DNA of 45,031 bases from Thermodesulfovibrio sp. (lineage in GTDB: Bacteria; Nitrospirota; Thermodesulfovibrionia; Thermodesulfovibrionales; Thermodesulfovibrionaceae): positions 1 to 45,031 of the forward strand of contig JANXBK010000012.1 in NCBI GenBank assembly GCA_025057595.1. Reading direction: 5' to 3'. Positions 8,189 through 16,478 of the stretch are shown here, piece by piece; position 1 is the first letter of the stretch; every line of letters starts with the position of its first letter. The notes beneath the pieces were generated by a model. It was not told where the DNA came from. It did no database searches and was given only the letters and a program-made list of their open reading frames with translations. The translations under genes were made by a program, and so were the position numbers.

Positions 8189-8545
8189 ATGAAAGTAAAA
8201 CTACTATTAACAGGTATCTTAGTTTTTGCTTTTCCTCTTTTTGTCTTTGCTCAACCCCAAATAACAATAACGCCCTCATCTGGTGAGCCTGCTACTGTTA
8301 TCACAATAGAGGGCAAAGGCTTTAAACCAGATGAGGAGATTGATATTGTTATAATCCTTGATGAAGGTGAAAAAGTAGCATTAGGAACTGAAAAAGTTGA
8401 CGTAATAAAGGCTGATGCTAATGGTATTTTTTCAGTTAAATCTGGTATTCCAATTAATGCAAAGCCTGGTAAACATAAAATAGAAATTAAAGGAAACAAA
8501 GGGAGTCAATTAGAGACATCAATAGAGGTTATATCAAAGAAATAG
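8189..8545 (+). CDS. Small secreted Ig-like (IPT/TIG-type) protein of the TRAP operon
   Basis: A 118-residue protein with a clear signal peptide (MKVKLLLTGILVFAFPLFVF, cleavage likely at ALA-like FA/QP) and a single beta-rich domain. The mature part has ITPSSGEPATVITIEGKGF followed by a short DEEIDI strand and ends in GKHKIEIKGNKG, typical of IPT/TIG or other bacterial Ig-like folds. There is no lipobox and no membrane helix after the signal. An AGGAGGT site precedes it, 9 bases after the receptor gene, and the permease follows by 25 bases. The position suggests an accessory protein of the transporter, for example a receptor- or cargo-binding chaperone, but no function is established. Confidence 0.75.
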   Translation: MKVKLLLTGILVFAFPLFVFAQPQITITPSSGEPATVITIEGKGFKPDEEIDIVIILDEGEKVALGTEKVDVIKADANGIFSVKSGIPINAKPGKHKIEIKGNKGSQLETSIEVISKK

Positions 8546-8570
8546 TTTAATAGGAGGAAATAGACACAGA

Positions 8571-10526
8571 ATGCGAGAATTGAAGGGTTTATGGAGGCTA
8601 ATTCTCAATTTATTAGTAGCTCTTTGGGGAGTATTTATTATTTATACAGCATTACTTCACGCCCTGCATCCTCTTTTGCAGGGCGGAATATCTCTTTCAG
8701 TAGGACTTGCTATTGTATTTCTTGTATATCCCTTCTCAAAAAGGATGCTTAAATGGAATATTCCGAAGTTTTTTCAGTTTCTCCTCACAGGAACAAAAAA
8801 CTCTCCCTCTTTTATTGATCTTATATTTATTGTAATTAGTCTTATACCATGTATCTATATAATGATTCATTGGGAGGAAATTGTAAGAAATCCAGGAGTT
8901 TTTGAAACTTATCATCTTGTATTAGCTACTCTTTTAATTGTAGCTTTAATTGAAGGAACAAGAAGATCTCTTGGATTAACTGTTCCTATTCTTGTCTTAT
9001 TTTTTATTGTCTACACAGTTGCAGGGCCTCATATTCCAGGCAGATTTGGACATCCTGGATTTAACCTTACAGATATCCTCTATCAACTATACTTAATGAC
9101 AGAGGGAATATGGGGACTTCTTACTGATATGGCAAGTAGAATAATTGCACCTTTTATAATCTTTGGTCCTATACTTTTTGCAACAGGTGTAGGCTCAACA
9201 GTTATGGAGCTTTCAACATATCTTGGTGGAAAAATAAGAGGTGGGCCAGGACATGTAGCAGTAATCTCAAGCTCTCTTTTTGGTATGCTTAGTGGCTCCT
9301 CTGTAGCAAATGCCGCGACAACAGGTTCATTTACAATACCTCTTATGAAAAAATTCGGTTTCTCAAGAGAATTTGCCTCTGCAGTTGAAGCAGCAGCATC
9401 CTCTGGAGGACAAATTATGCCACCAATTATGGGAGCAGGCTGCTTCATAATGGCTGAGTTTCTTAACATTCCCTATGCCCATATAATGATTGCAGGATTA
9501 ATACCAGCTGTGATATATTTCGCAGGTATTGCAGCAGGAGTTTGGATCGAAGCAGGAAGAACAGGAATGGGAAAGCTTCCTAAAGAATTAATGCCGGAAT
9601 TAAAAAGAGTTTTAAAACCGAGTAGAATTCTTAATTTTATCCTTCCCATAGGTACTCTTGGTGTATTACTATTTATGTTTTTCCCTGCACAGATATGTGC
9701 TGCATGGGCAATTGTTGTATCTGTAGTCTACTTTACATTTTTTGGAGGACCGCTCAAAGGTAAAGAGATCTGGAACAGAATAAAAGCAATCTGGGGAGGA
9801 CTTTTTGAAGGAGTTGTGAAAGCACTTGCATGGCTTATGATAATGATGGCATGTGTACAGATTGCAGTTAGCCTAATATCTCTTACAGGTTTTGGGGTAA
9901 AGGTATCAGAACTAATTATAGAAATCTCTGGTTACAATGTCTATCTCGCACTCATCGCCACAATGCTTACTGCAATAATTCTTGGAATGGGAATGACAAC
10001 AACCGCAGCATATGTTATTGCTGCCGCAGTTTTAGTTCCTGCCTTACAGCAAATGGGAGTTAATCCTCTTGCTGCTCATTTATTTATTTTTTACTTTGCT
10101 ATCAAATCTGGTTTAACACCACCTGTGTGCATAACTGTTTATACAACTACTGCAATAGCAGGAGGAAACTGGATTAAAGCTGCCTGGAACTCAATGAAAC
10201 TTGGAATCGGTGGATATATAATGCCTTTCTTCTTTATTTTTGTCCCAGCCTACTTAATGAAAGGTTCTGCATTAGAAATATTATTCATATTCATTGGAGC
10301 CTTTATTGCGATGTTTGCTATTGAAGCTGGAGTATTAGGCTACTGGACAAAACCAGCAACACCTTTAGAAAGAATTTTTTATATAACTGGCGGATTACTT
10401 ATGATGGCACCCGGGTATTGGACATTTGTTGGAATAGCTATATTTTTAATCGGACTCATTTTAGAAAGATTTGATGTACAGATACCAATAATAGCAAAAA
10501 GACCAGTTCAAATCATGAGAAAATAG
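8571..10526 (+). CDS. TRAP transporter fused permease (DctQM type)
   Basis: A 651-residue integral membrane protein with about 15-18 hydrophobic helices. The first 130 or so residues correspond to the small four-helix DctQ subunit and the rest to the large DctM channel, the usual fused arrangement of TAXI systems. Family blocks include MLSGSSVANAATTGSFTIPL, EAAASSGGQIMPPIMGAG, and in the second half LGMGMTTTAAYVIAAA and KSGLTPPVCITVYTTTAIAG, the two pseudo-symmetric ion and substrate loops. It takes up the solute delivered by the receptor using an ion gradient. The ATG lies 13 bases from AGGAGG, a rather long gap with no better start. A strong hairpin terminator overlaps its stop codon. Confidence 0.9.
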   Translation: MRELKGLWRLILNLLVALWGVFIIYTALLHALHPLLQGGISLSVGLAIVFLVYPFSKRMLKWNIPKFFQFLLTGTKNSPSFIDLIFIVISLIPCIYIMIHWEEIVRNPGVFETYHLVLATLLIVALIEGTRRSLGLTVPILVLFFIVYTVAGPHIPGRFGHPGFNLTDILYQLYLMTEGIWGLLTDMASRIIAPFIIFGPILFATGVGSTVMELSTYLGGKIRGGPGHVAVISSSLFGMLSGSSVANAATTGSFTIPLMKKFGFSREFASAVEAAASSGGQIMPPIMGAGCFIMAEFLNIPYAHIMIAGLIPAVIYFAGIAAGVWIEAGRTGMGKLPKELMPELKRVLKPSRILNFILPIGTLGVLLFMFFPAQICAAWAIVVSVVYFTFFGGPLKGKEIWNRIKAIWGGLFEGVVKALAWLMIMMACVQIAVSLISLTGFGVKVSELIIEISGYNVYLALIATMLTAIILGMGMTTTAAYVIAAAVLVPALQQMGVNPLAAHLFIFYFAIKSGLTPPVCITVYTTTAIAGGNWIKAAWNSMKLGIGGYIMPFFFIFVPAYLMKGSALEILFIFIGAFIAMFAIEAGVLGYWTKPATPLERIFYITGGLLMMAPGYWTFVGIAIFLIGLILERFDVQIPIIAKRPVQIMRK

Positions 10527-10553
10527 CCTCAGGAACTACCTGAGGCTTTTATT
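10526..10553 (+). terminator. Rho-independent terminator of the TRAP operon
   Basis: GCCTCAGG (10526-10533), loop AACTA, CCTGAGGC (10539-10546), then TTTTATTTTTTT. The stem is perfect over 8 pairs and starts at the last base of the permease stop codon. The left arm contains the stop codon of the convergent hydrolase gene, whose last five codons also lie in the structure. On the minus strand the hairpin is followed by only a broken T-run, so it works mainly for the plus strand. Confidence 0.85.
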
Positions 10554-11131
10554 TTTTTAATTTCTTCAAAACCAATCCAATGTGGCTTTTTAACAACATA
10601 TGTCTTAGCAAATGGGTAGGTATCCTTTAAATCTTCTAAGGCTTTTATTGGCAATATTTTATCATATAATCCTTGAATAAAAACAAGATTATCTACTTTA
10701 TGATTTGTATTTATAACCTCAGAAAAAATAAGAAACTCAAGTCCATCAATTAGCTTTTGATAGTTTATTTGCTGTGGAAAACACTGACTACATCCAGCAT
10801 TGATAAGAAAATTTTTTAAAACAATCTCTGGGTCTGTTTTTATTTTTTGAATCATTTTTTTTATAAGTTTTGAATCTATATAGTTTGTAAATTTTTTAAA
10901 ACCTGCAATAATTATCATCTCTTTAAATCTCTCAGAGAAAAAACCAAGATTCTTTAAAATAATATGTCCACCTGTGGACCAGCCAACTACAATCTCACCT
11001 GATTTGTTTTCTAAAAAATCTAAAATTCCTTTCTCATTAAAATCAATAAATGGATTAATGAAATACCACTCTTCAGGTATATCTCCTAAAGCCTCTTTAA
11101 AGCCTGCCCAACCTGAGATAAAAAGTTTCAC
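10529..11131 (-). CDS. Small alpha/beta hydrolase
   Basis: A 200-residue protein with the core of an alpha/beta hydrolase. The nucleophile elbow is GWSTGG (Ser52), the acid is likely Asp157 in GLYDKILP, and the base is His184 in KKPHWIGF, so the Ser-Asp-His triad is complete and in order. There is no signal peptide. It starts with GTG sharing one base with the stop codon of the UspA gene (TAGTG) and is the third gene of the LCIB-like operon. It resembles the short BioG/BioH-type esterases that release pimeloyl chains, and bioF is in the same window, but bioF is 9 kb away on another transcript; the substrate is unknown. Its 3' end lies inside the TRAP terminator. Confidence 0.7.
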   Translation of the reverse strand: MKLFISGWAGFKEALGDIPEEWYFINPFIDFNEKGILDFLENKSGEIVVGWSTGGHIILKNLGFFSERFKEMIIIAGFKKFTNYIDSKLIKKMIQKIKTDPEIVLKNFLINAGCSQCFPQQINYQKLIDGLEFLIFSEVINTNHKVDNLVFIQGLYDKILPIKALEDLKDTYPFAKTYVVKKPHWIGFEEIKKIKASGSS

Positions 11132-12069
11132 TACTGATTAATAATAGCTACAGTTTGCTCAAAACAGTGATTCAAAACTGCTGCGCTTACACTACCAAAC
11201 ACTAGATCTTTAATAGCTGAACGTCCTTTTCTTCCCATTATAACAAGATCATACCCGAATTCTTGTATCTCTCTGATAATCTCTTCCTTTGGAAAACCAA
11301 CTTTACTTTTTGTTTCAATCAAATCTAAGGATACTCCCGTATTTATAAATCTTCTTTTTGCATCCATTAAAATCTCTTCTGCCTCTGTCTCTGGATCAAT
11401 TCCTTGTTTAGTTCTCTCAAGATAATGTGATACATTTATTACTCTTAAAATCACTATCTTTTCTAAAGCTTTAAGATATTTTGCCAAAAACACGCCATGT
11501 TCAACTGCTTTCATAGAGTACTCTGAACCATCAACAGGAATAAGGATACGATAAATTAAACTGTCTTCTTTTTGTCCAATTAGATATATATTCTTATTTA
11601 GAAGCCCATAAAGAACCTTTTCAGAAACACTACCAAAAATTATCTTTCTAAATTTTGTCATGGCTCTCCGTGCCATCATCACGGTATTTACATTCTCTTT
11701 TTCTGCTATTTCTATTATTTTATTTCCTGGATCTCCTATCTCTACAATATTTCTAACATTACTCAATGAAAATTTATCAGTTATTTCTGTCTTATATCTA
11801 TCAAGAAATGGTATTATAAAATTTTTAGTATACTCTTGAATAATTTTATCAGCGAACTCTCTGTCCTGAAGCATCATTGCTCTGAAGTCTATATTTTTCA
11901 GTTTTTCAGTAATTTCATCAAAAGTAACTATATTAAGAAGAATAAGCTCAATATCTCTTTCATAAAGAGAATTTATTAAAGAACCGACAAATTTAACTGC
12001 TTTTTTTGAATTTTTAGTCTTATCAACAGGAAGGAGTATTTTTTTAAAACAGTTTTCATAATATCTCAA
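11131..12069 (-). CDS. Tandem universal stress protein (two UspA domains)
   Basis: A 312-residue cytosolic protein made of two UspA domains (about 1-155 and 165-312). The second ends in MGRKGRSAIKDLVFGSVS, an exact G-x2-G-x9-G-S ATP-binding motif; the first has the degenerate ARRAMTKFRKIIFGSVS, so probably only one half binds nucleotide. The reading frame begins with TTG at 12069, overlapping the LCIB-like gene by 14 bases; no in-frame ATG is better placed. UspA proteins sense stress or energy state through ATP or AMP. Its position between a candidate carbonic anhydrase and a hydrolase, just after the Mrp operon, hints at control of ion or carbon balance, which is inference. Confidence 0.85.
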   Translation of the reverse strand: MRYYENCFKKILLPVDKTKNSKKAVKFVGSLINSLYERDIELILLNIVTFDEITEKLKNIDFRAMMLQDREFADKIIQEYTKNFIIPFLDRYKTEITDKFSLSNVRNIVEIGDPGNKIIEIAEKENVNTVMMARRAMTKFRKIIFGSVSEKVLYGLLNKNIYLIGQKEDSLIYRILIPVDGSEYSMKAVEHGVFLAKYLKALEKIVILRVINVSHYLERTKQGIDPETEAEEILMDAKRRFINTGVSLDLIETKSKVGFPKEEIIREIQEFGYDLVIMGRKGRSAIKDLVFGSVSAAVLNHCFEQTVAIINQ

Positions 12070-12754
12070 TTTTTCTTATCTCCGCCTCTTCGAAAACAAT
12101 AAATTCCTCAGGTATTATGTAATTTCTGTTGAGATAATGAACTTGAATGCCTGAAATCAGAGCATACTCAATTTTGTCTGATTTAACGAATCCTTGCATG
12201 AGAGATTCAATATCTTTTACTGTGGCTCTTAAAGATATTTTAGTTAATTCCAAAAGATTTGGAAGGTTGCTAAGATTTATCTCTGAAAGAAGTCTTTTTT
12301 TAAGGTAATTCTGTTCCTCATCAGCTACATCAGAATAACTCACTGTTTTTTTTGAAAGTTCATTGAGAAAAAAAATTAAAGCTCCACAGGCATTTGAATC
12401 AATAATTCCTTTTCTACTGCATTTACCTAATATACCGTTTTCATCAACTCCTATGTGGGAAAATACATAAAAAACACATCTTCTTGCTCCATTAAAATCT
12501 GGAGCATGACTGAGAAAAGCTTTAAGTCCTGTGATACCAGCTGTATAAAGTCCACCAAGACTTGAAAAATTAAAAACTTCACCCCAAATGTTTTTTATCT
12601 GAACTAAAGCAGTTTGACAGAGTTCATCTCTACATAAACATGCTGAAGCAATAGAGTTAGCAGAAGTAAAATTGTACTTCTTCAAAATATCATAAGTGCT
12701 ATTAATAAAAGCTGTCTCTTCCAAGTATCTACCAAAAATCTCTTTAACAACCAT
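12056..12754 (-). CDS. LCIB/LCIC-like protein, candidate beta-type carbonic anhydrase
   Basis: A 232-residue soluble protein. Three blocks resemble the LCIB/LCIC family, a divergent branch of the beta-carbonic anhydrase fold known from algal CO2 concentration: CLCRDELCQ (Cys41, Asp43), FSSLGGLYTAGITGLKAFLSH, and FSHIGVDENGILGKCSRKG followed by SNACGALI (His100, Cys123). Cys41, His100 and Cys123 could bind zinc. If the family pattern is Cys-x-Asp-Glu-x-x-Arg, the Arg is Gln47 here, which would break the Asp-Arg pair and question catalysis. The recognition is from memory and the match is partial. The gene begins its own transcription unit with an extended -10 only 8 bases from the ATG and overlaps the UspA gene by 14 bases. 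The Mrp operon ends 37 bases upstream. Confidence 0.5.
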   Translation of the reverse strand: MVVKEIFGRYLEETAFINSTYDILKKYNFTSANSIASACLCRDELCQTALVQIKNIWGEVFNFSSLGGLYTAGITGLKAFLSHAPDFNGARRCVFYVFSHIGVDENGILGKCSRKGIIDSNACGALIFFLNELSKKTVSYSDVADEEQNYLKKRLLSEINLSNLPNLLELTKISLRATVKDIESLMQGFVKSDKIEYALISGIQVHYLNRNYIIPEEFIVFEEAEIRKIEIL

Positions 12755-12762
12755 GACATTTA

Positions 12763-12771
12763 ATTATAACA
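12763..12771 (-). promoter_or_regulatory. Extended -10 of the LCIB-like operon
   Basis: On the minus strand TGTTATAAT (12771-12763) is an exact extended -10 (TG-N-TATAAT). Eight bases separate it from the ATG at 12754 and no Shine-Dalgarno is present, so the transcript probably starts at or within two bases of the start codon. No good -35 is visible, as usual for extended -10 promoters. Confidence 0.6.
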
Positions 12772-12791
12772 TATCTTGGCTTTTCATCATC

Positions 12792-14588
12792 CTACGCTAA
12801 TGAGTAATAGATAATTAGATAAACAAGCAGAAAGAAAATTGCCCATAATACCAAAATTCCTAATGGCATAGGAGCATTAGGATCACCTGGATACATCTTT
12901 TTTTCTGCTTTAAGTCTTTCTCTGATTTCTTCTCTCTTTTCCGGAATAGAAAATGCAAGTAATAAGGAGTCTCTTATAATTTTTATCGCTAAAATCGGAT
13001 TTTTTACTAACCAACCTAAAAATGTTGGAATTTTATCAAAAACAACTCTATTAATTGCTGAGCTTACAGTAGCACCAGGTTTATTTATAAACCATATAAA
13101 AATCTCTGCACCTTTTCGATAGAGCCAGTCTGTATCGAGATTTATAGCTCTAATTTCGGAAGGATAAAGCCCTGAAAGTAAGAGTAAGATAAATGCTAAA
13201 GCAGAAAAACAAAGCAACTGCAGATGATCAACTACATGCGTAGCTGTATAAGGTATATAATCTACAGAATAAGGTAGAATACTATATAGTGGATCTGGAA
13301 ATACACCAATACTAATACAGAAAAAAGCCGCGATACCCATAGCTAAAAGCATATTAACAGGAGGCTCTTTTGTTCTTATACCTGAGTCGCGACAGAAGAA
13401 GGCAAAATATGGAATTTTGATACCTGAGTGATGAAAAACACCTGCAGAGGCAAAGAGTAATCCGAACCAAGTAATTGCCATTCCCTCAACTGCTGCAGCA
13501 GAGACAATCATGGATTTACTTACAAAACCACTCGTAAGAGGAAATCCTGATATAGATGCAGCTCCTATGATGCAAAAAACTGTGGTAAGAGGCATTGTTT
13601 TGTAAAGTCCTCCTAAATCTGTAGCATTTATTTTGCCTGTCTGATGTAAAACTGCTCCCATAGACATAAAAAGTAATGCCTTATATAGAATATGACAGAA
13701 TGCATGAGCAACTGCGCCATTTATAGACAAAGCAGTTCCTATTCCAACTCCTGTAACCATAAATCCTACTTGATTTATCAAACTGTAAGAGAGGACTCTT
13801 CTTAGATTATTTTCAATAACAGCATAAAATATAGGAAAAGCAGTCATTACAACTCCAATCCATATCAAAATTTCACTGCCTGCAAAAGCACGAGTCAAGA
13901 CATACACTGCGGTCTTAGTTGTAAAAGCACTTAAAAAAACTGTACCTGAAAAGGTAGACTCTGGATAAGCATCAGGTAGCCACGCATGTAGTATGGGAAA
14001 TGCTGCATTTACTCCAAAACCAATTAGTATAAAATATGAGCCAACACTATTTAGTCCAACATATCTAAATTCAGAAGAACCTGTACTGTGCAGATACATC
14101 ATAATTCCTATGAGAAGACATAAACCACCAAAGAGATGAACAGCAAGATATCTCATTCCTGCTTTATAGGAGTTTTTAGTTTTCCCTGTCCATATAAGAT
14201 AGGTTGCGGCAAGAGCCATAATTTCCCAGAATATAAAGAGTGTGATAAAATCTCCAGCAAAAACAGCTCCTAAAGCACTTCCTGAATAAATCATAGCTGC
14301 AACATGTTGAGAATCATCCCTAACATGAAGAGCATATAAATTACCAATAAATGTAACTATTGCAAAAATATAGCCAAAAGCAAGACTTAATTTATCAATC
14401 TTAAGTAAGACCAATTCGTAGTTCAAAAAATATATAATCCAGTAAGTTCCCTCTTTAAGAAGTAAAATATTTATAAAAGTAGCAACAGGAATAAGTAGAA
14501 GATAAGCTAATTTTAAACTGCCTCTAATAAAAGGAATTAGACACGCACCTAAAATAAGAATAAAGAAAGGAGGGATTGGCTCAATCAT
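12792..14588 (-). CDS. Mrp/Mbh-type antiporter subunit, third ND5/MrpD-like protein with C-terminal extension
   Basis: A 598-residue membrane protein of the NuoL/NuoM/MrpD family. The proton-path acid is Glu122 (FIFWEIMALAATYLIW), Lys225 lies in SAFTTKTAVYVLTR, and Lys303 with His295/His299 in AVAHAFCHILYKALLF. In the broken helix before LHAWLPDAYPE the two sister subunits have Lys225, but here the equivalent residue is Asn194, as seems usual for the NAAFP-type subfamily. After residue 470 come INLDTDWLYRKG, a long amphipathic stretch and a final membrane helix, resembling the lateral arm of NuoL or MrpA. It overlaps the 85-residue gene by 8 bases and is the last gene of the Mrp operon. Confidence 0.85.
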   Translation of the reverse strand: MIEPIPPFFILILGACLIPFIRGSLKLAYLLLIPVATFINILLLKEGTYWIIYFLNYELVLLKIDKLSLAFGYIFAIVTFIGNLYALHVRDDSQHVAAMIYSGSALGAVFAGDFITLFIFWEIMALAATYLIWTGKTKNSYKAGMRYLAVHLFGGLCLLIGIMMYLHSTGSSEFRYVGLNSVGSYFILIGFGVNAAFPILHAWLPDAYPESTFSGTVFLSAFTTKTAVYVLTRAFAGSEILIWIGVVMTAFPIFYAVIENNLRRVLSYSLINQVGFMVTGVGIGTALSINGAVAHAFCHILYKALLFMSMGAVLHQTGKINATDLGGLYKTMPLTTVFCIIGAASISGFPLTSGFVSKSMIVSAAAVEGMAITWFGLLFASAGVFHHSGIKIPYFAFFCRDSGIRTKEPPVNMLLAMGIAAFFCISIGVFPDPLYSILPYSVDYIPYTATHVVDHLQLLCFSALAFILLLLSGLYPSEIRAINLDTDWLYRKGAEIFIWFINKPGATVSSAINRVVFDKIPTFLGWLVKNPILAIKIIRDSLLLAFSIPEKREEIRERLKAEKKMYPGDPNAPMPLGILVLWAIFFLLVYLIIYYSLA

Positions 14589-14838
14589 AATAGTTTTCTT
14601 TCCTTTTTACGATTGGTCTAAGTATATGTTTTGCCACTAATACTAGGAAAACACAGGCTACAAATCCAAAAGCTCCGTAGAAGGAATAAAACTCTTCCCA
14701 CTTAAAGTGGGGATGCTTAGGAATTAAAAAATCTAAAATAATCAATATTATCAGAAAAAGATAGAAATATAGAATTAATTTATTTACATTTCTTGGATTG
14801 TCAAAAAAATATCTTTTTTTATCTTTATGTCTTCCCAT
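14581..14838 (-). CDS. Small two-helix membrane protein of the Mrp operon
   Basis: An 85-residue protein with a basic N-terminus (GRHKDKKRYFFDNPRNVNK), a hydrophobic helix at about 21-40, a short loop with HPHFKWEEFYSFYGAFGF and a second helix at about 52-70. I do not recognise a named family. An AAAGGAG site lies within the end of the upstream 43-residue gene, and the downstream antiporter gene overlaps by 8 bases, so it is clearly part of the operon. A structural role at the interface of the third ND5-like subunit is a guess. Confidence 0.7.
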   Translation of the reverse strand: MGRHKDKKRYFFDNPRNVNKLILYFYLFLIILIILDFLIPKHPHFKWEEFYSFYGAFGFVACVFLVLVAKHILRPIVKRKENYYD

Positions 14839-14844
14839 TATTTT

Positions 14845-14976
14845 TCAAACTCCTTTAAATATTATATAAGCAAGATAGAAACCTAAAATGGCAAGCACTA
14901 TATAGAATACTTTTCTATAACCTGGTTTAGGCTTATGTTTTAGTTCAACTGTCTTGTAATAGGACTCTCTTTTCAT
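14845..14976 (-). CDS. Very small single-helix membrane protein (43 residues)
   Basis: ATG at 14976 to TGA at 14845 encodes 43 residues: a basic, Tyr-rich head (MKRESYYKTVELKHKPKPGY) and one hydrophobic helix of about 17 residues (VFYIVLAILGFYLAYII), ending FKGV. The ATG follows the stop codon of the second MrpD-like gene without a gap, and GGAGG stands 7 bases before it. It fills almost all of the 138-base gap between its neighbours. Signal, spacing and composition support a real gene, probably an accessory subunit. I know no named family for it. Confidence 0.65.
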   Translation of the reverse strand: MKRESYYKTVELKHKPKPGYRKVFYIVLAILGFYLAYIIFKGV

Positions 14977-16476
14977 TTAGTTGCCTCCTTTCACACCAAA
15001 TACAATAATTTTTATAATCTCAAGAAAAAAGAAAGGATAGAAAAACATTAAAACGGTTGCTATCGCAGTAAGTATTAAGGGAAATAGCACAAATATGGGA
15101 GCCTCTCTTATTTCTCTTTTATTATCTCCAAAGGAAATGTGGTATTTTTGTTTTTTCATGAAAGCTGCATATACAATTGGCATAAAATAACAAGCATTAA
15201 GAATTGTACTTACTGCCAAAACTCCCAAAACAAAAAGTTGTTTTGCTTCTAATGCTCCAAAAATAAGATACCATTTACTAATAAATCCTGCAAGAGGCGG
15301 AACGCCAATCATTGACAAAGCAGCCAGTGTAAATGATGCCATTGTAAAAGGCATTTGCCTTCCTATCCCATCAAGCTCACTCACTTTTGTCTTATGAGTT
15401 ACTACATATATCGCTCCTGCTGTAAAAAAGAGTGTAATCTTACCAAAAGCATGAGTTACAATATGCATTATACTTCCTGTAATACTTGAAGGAGTAAGAA
15501 GAGCAACTCCGACAACTATATAGGAAAGTTGGCTTACTGTCGAATAAGCAAGCCTTAGTTTCAGATCATCTTGTCTAAGCGCAATAACTGATGCAGCAAT
15601 TATAGTAAAAGAGGCTACTAATGCAAGAACTAATCCTAAGTTATAAGTTTTAAGAAGCTCTGAACCAAAAATATAGAGAACTACTCTTATTACCATAAAT
15701 ACTCCTGCTTTTACAACAGCTACTGCATGAAGTAAGGCACTTACAGGTGTTGGCGCAACCATTGCAGCAGGAAGCCAACTATGAAGAGGCATTATAGCTG
15801 CTTTAGTGATTCCTGCGATATAAAGAAAGAAAATGATCGTTATTAACTCATAAGAGATATCTTTGTTAAAGACTCCATGAGAAGAAAAATTAAGATTTCC
15901 GGTGATACTGTAAGTTATAACAATAGCTGTAAGTTGAAAGGCTATTGATGTACCAAGCAAGTAAGTTAAGTATTTCCTTGCTCCCTTTTTTGCTTCCTCA
16001 GTTTCTTTGTGGGCAACAAGAGGAAAGGTGGAGACAGTTATGATTTCATAAAATACAAAGGCAGTGAACATATTAGCTGAGAAAGCCACACCAACAGTAG
16101 CAGAAAGAGCGATTGCAAAGTAGAAAAAATAACGAGTCTGTGCATGTTCATTAAGACCTCGCATATAGCCGATAGAATAAAAAGATGTAATAATCCATAG
16201 AAAAGATGCTGTTAAGGCAAAAAAAATACCTAAACCATCTACCTTAAACTTTATTATAAGCTCAGGAGTTATTTTAATTAATGTGTATTCAATTACTTTA
16301 CCATTTAGAATATCTGGTAACATCGAAGCTACTATTGAAAATTTAGCTAAAGATGTAAAAATAGACCATGCCTCCCTCAGATTTCTTGCTTTTTCTCCTG
16401 TGATAGCTATAAGTAGAGCTCCTAATGTAGAGACTGCTACTGCTAATAAAGGTTTTAGTGAAATCAGCGTTTCCAT
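14977..16476 (-). CDS. Mrp/Mbh-type antiporter subunit D (second copy)
   Basis: A 499-residue, 14-helix ND4/MrpD-like subunit. Glu144 in FVFYEIITVSTFPLV, Lys225 in AGITKAAIMPLHSWLP and Lys256 in LLHAVAVVKAGVF are the residues that form the proton path in NuoM and MrpD. All are in place, so it should be competent for ion translocation. It begins 2 bases after the first MrpD-like gene and is followed directly by the 43-residue gene. With its sister it shares the Glu144/Lys225/Lys256 numbering, pointing to an old duplication. Confidence 0.87.
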   Translation of the reverse strand: METLISLKPLLAVAVSTLGALLIAITGEKARNLREAWSIFTSLAKFSIVASMLPDILNGKVIEYTLIKITPELIIKFKVDGLGIFFALTASFLWIITSFYSIGYMRGLNEHAQTRYFFYFAIALSATVGVAFSANMFTAFVFYEIITVSTFPLVAHKETEEAKKGARKYLTYLLGTSIAFQLTAIVITYSITGNLNFSSHGVFNKDISYELITIIFFLYIAGITKAAIMPLHSWLPAAMVAPTPVSALLHAVAVVKAGVFMVIRVVLYIFGSELLKTYNLGLVLALVASFTIIAASVIALRQDDLKLRLAYSTVSQLSYIVVGVALLTPSSITGSIMHIVTHAFGKITLFFTAGAIYVVTHKTKVSELDGIGRQMPFTMASFTLAALSMIGVPPLAGFISKWYLIFGALEAKQLFVLGVLAVSTILNACYFMPIVYAAFMKKQKYHISFGDNKREIREAPIFVLFPLILTAIATVLMFFYPFFFLEIIKIIVFGVKGGN

Positions 16477-16478
16477 GT

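Noticed and set aside
10529-11131. Hydrolase as BioH/BioG of the biotin pathway
   Set aside because: The triad and size would fit, but it is cotranscribed with UspA and LCIB-like genes, and bioF is in a different unit 9 kb away. A general alpha/beta hydrolase call is as far as the sequence goes.
12792-14588. DabB/DabA-type bicarbonate pump
   Set aside because: The ND5-like protein is embedded in an Mrp operon and no DabA (large DUF2309) gene is present.
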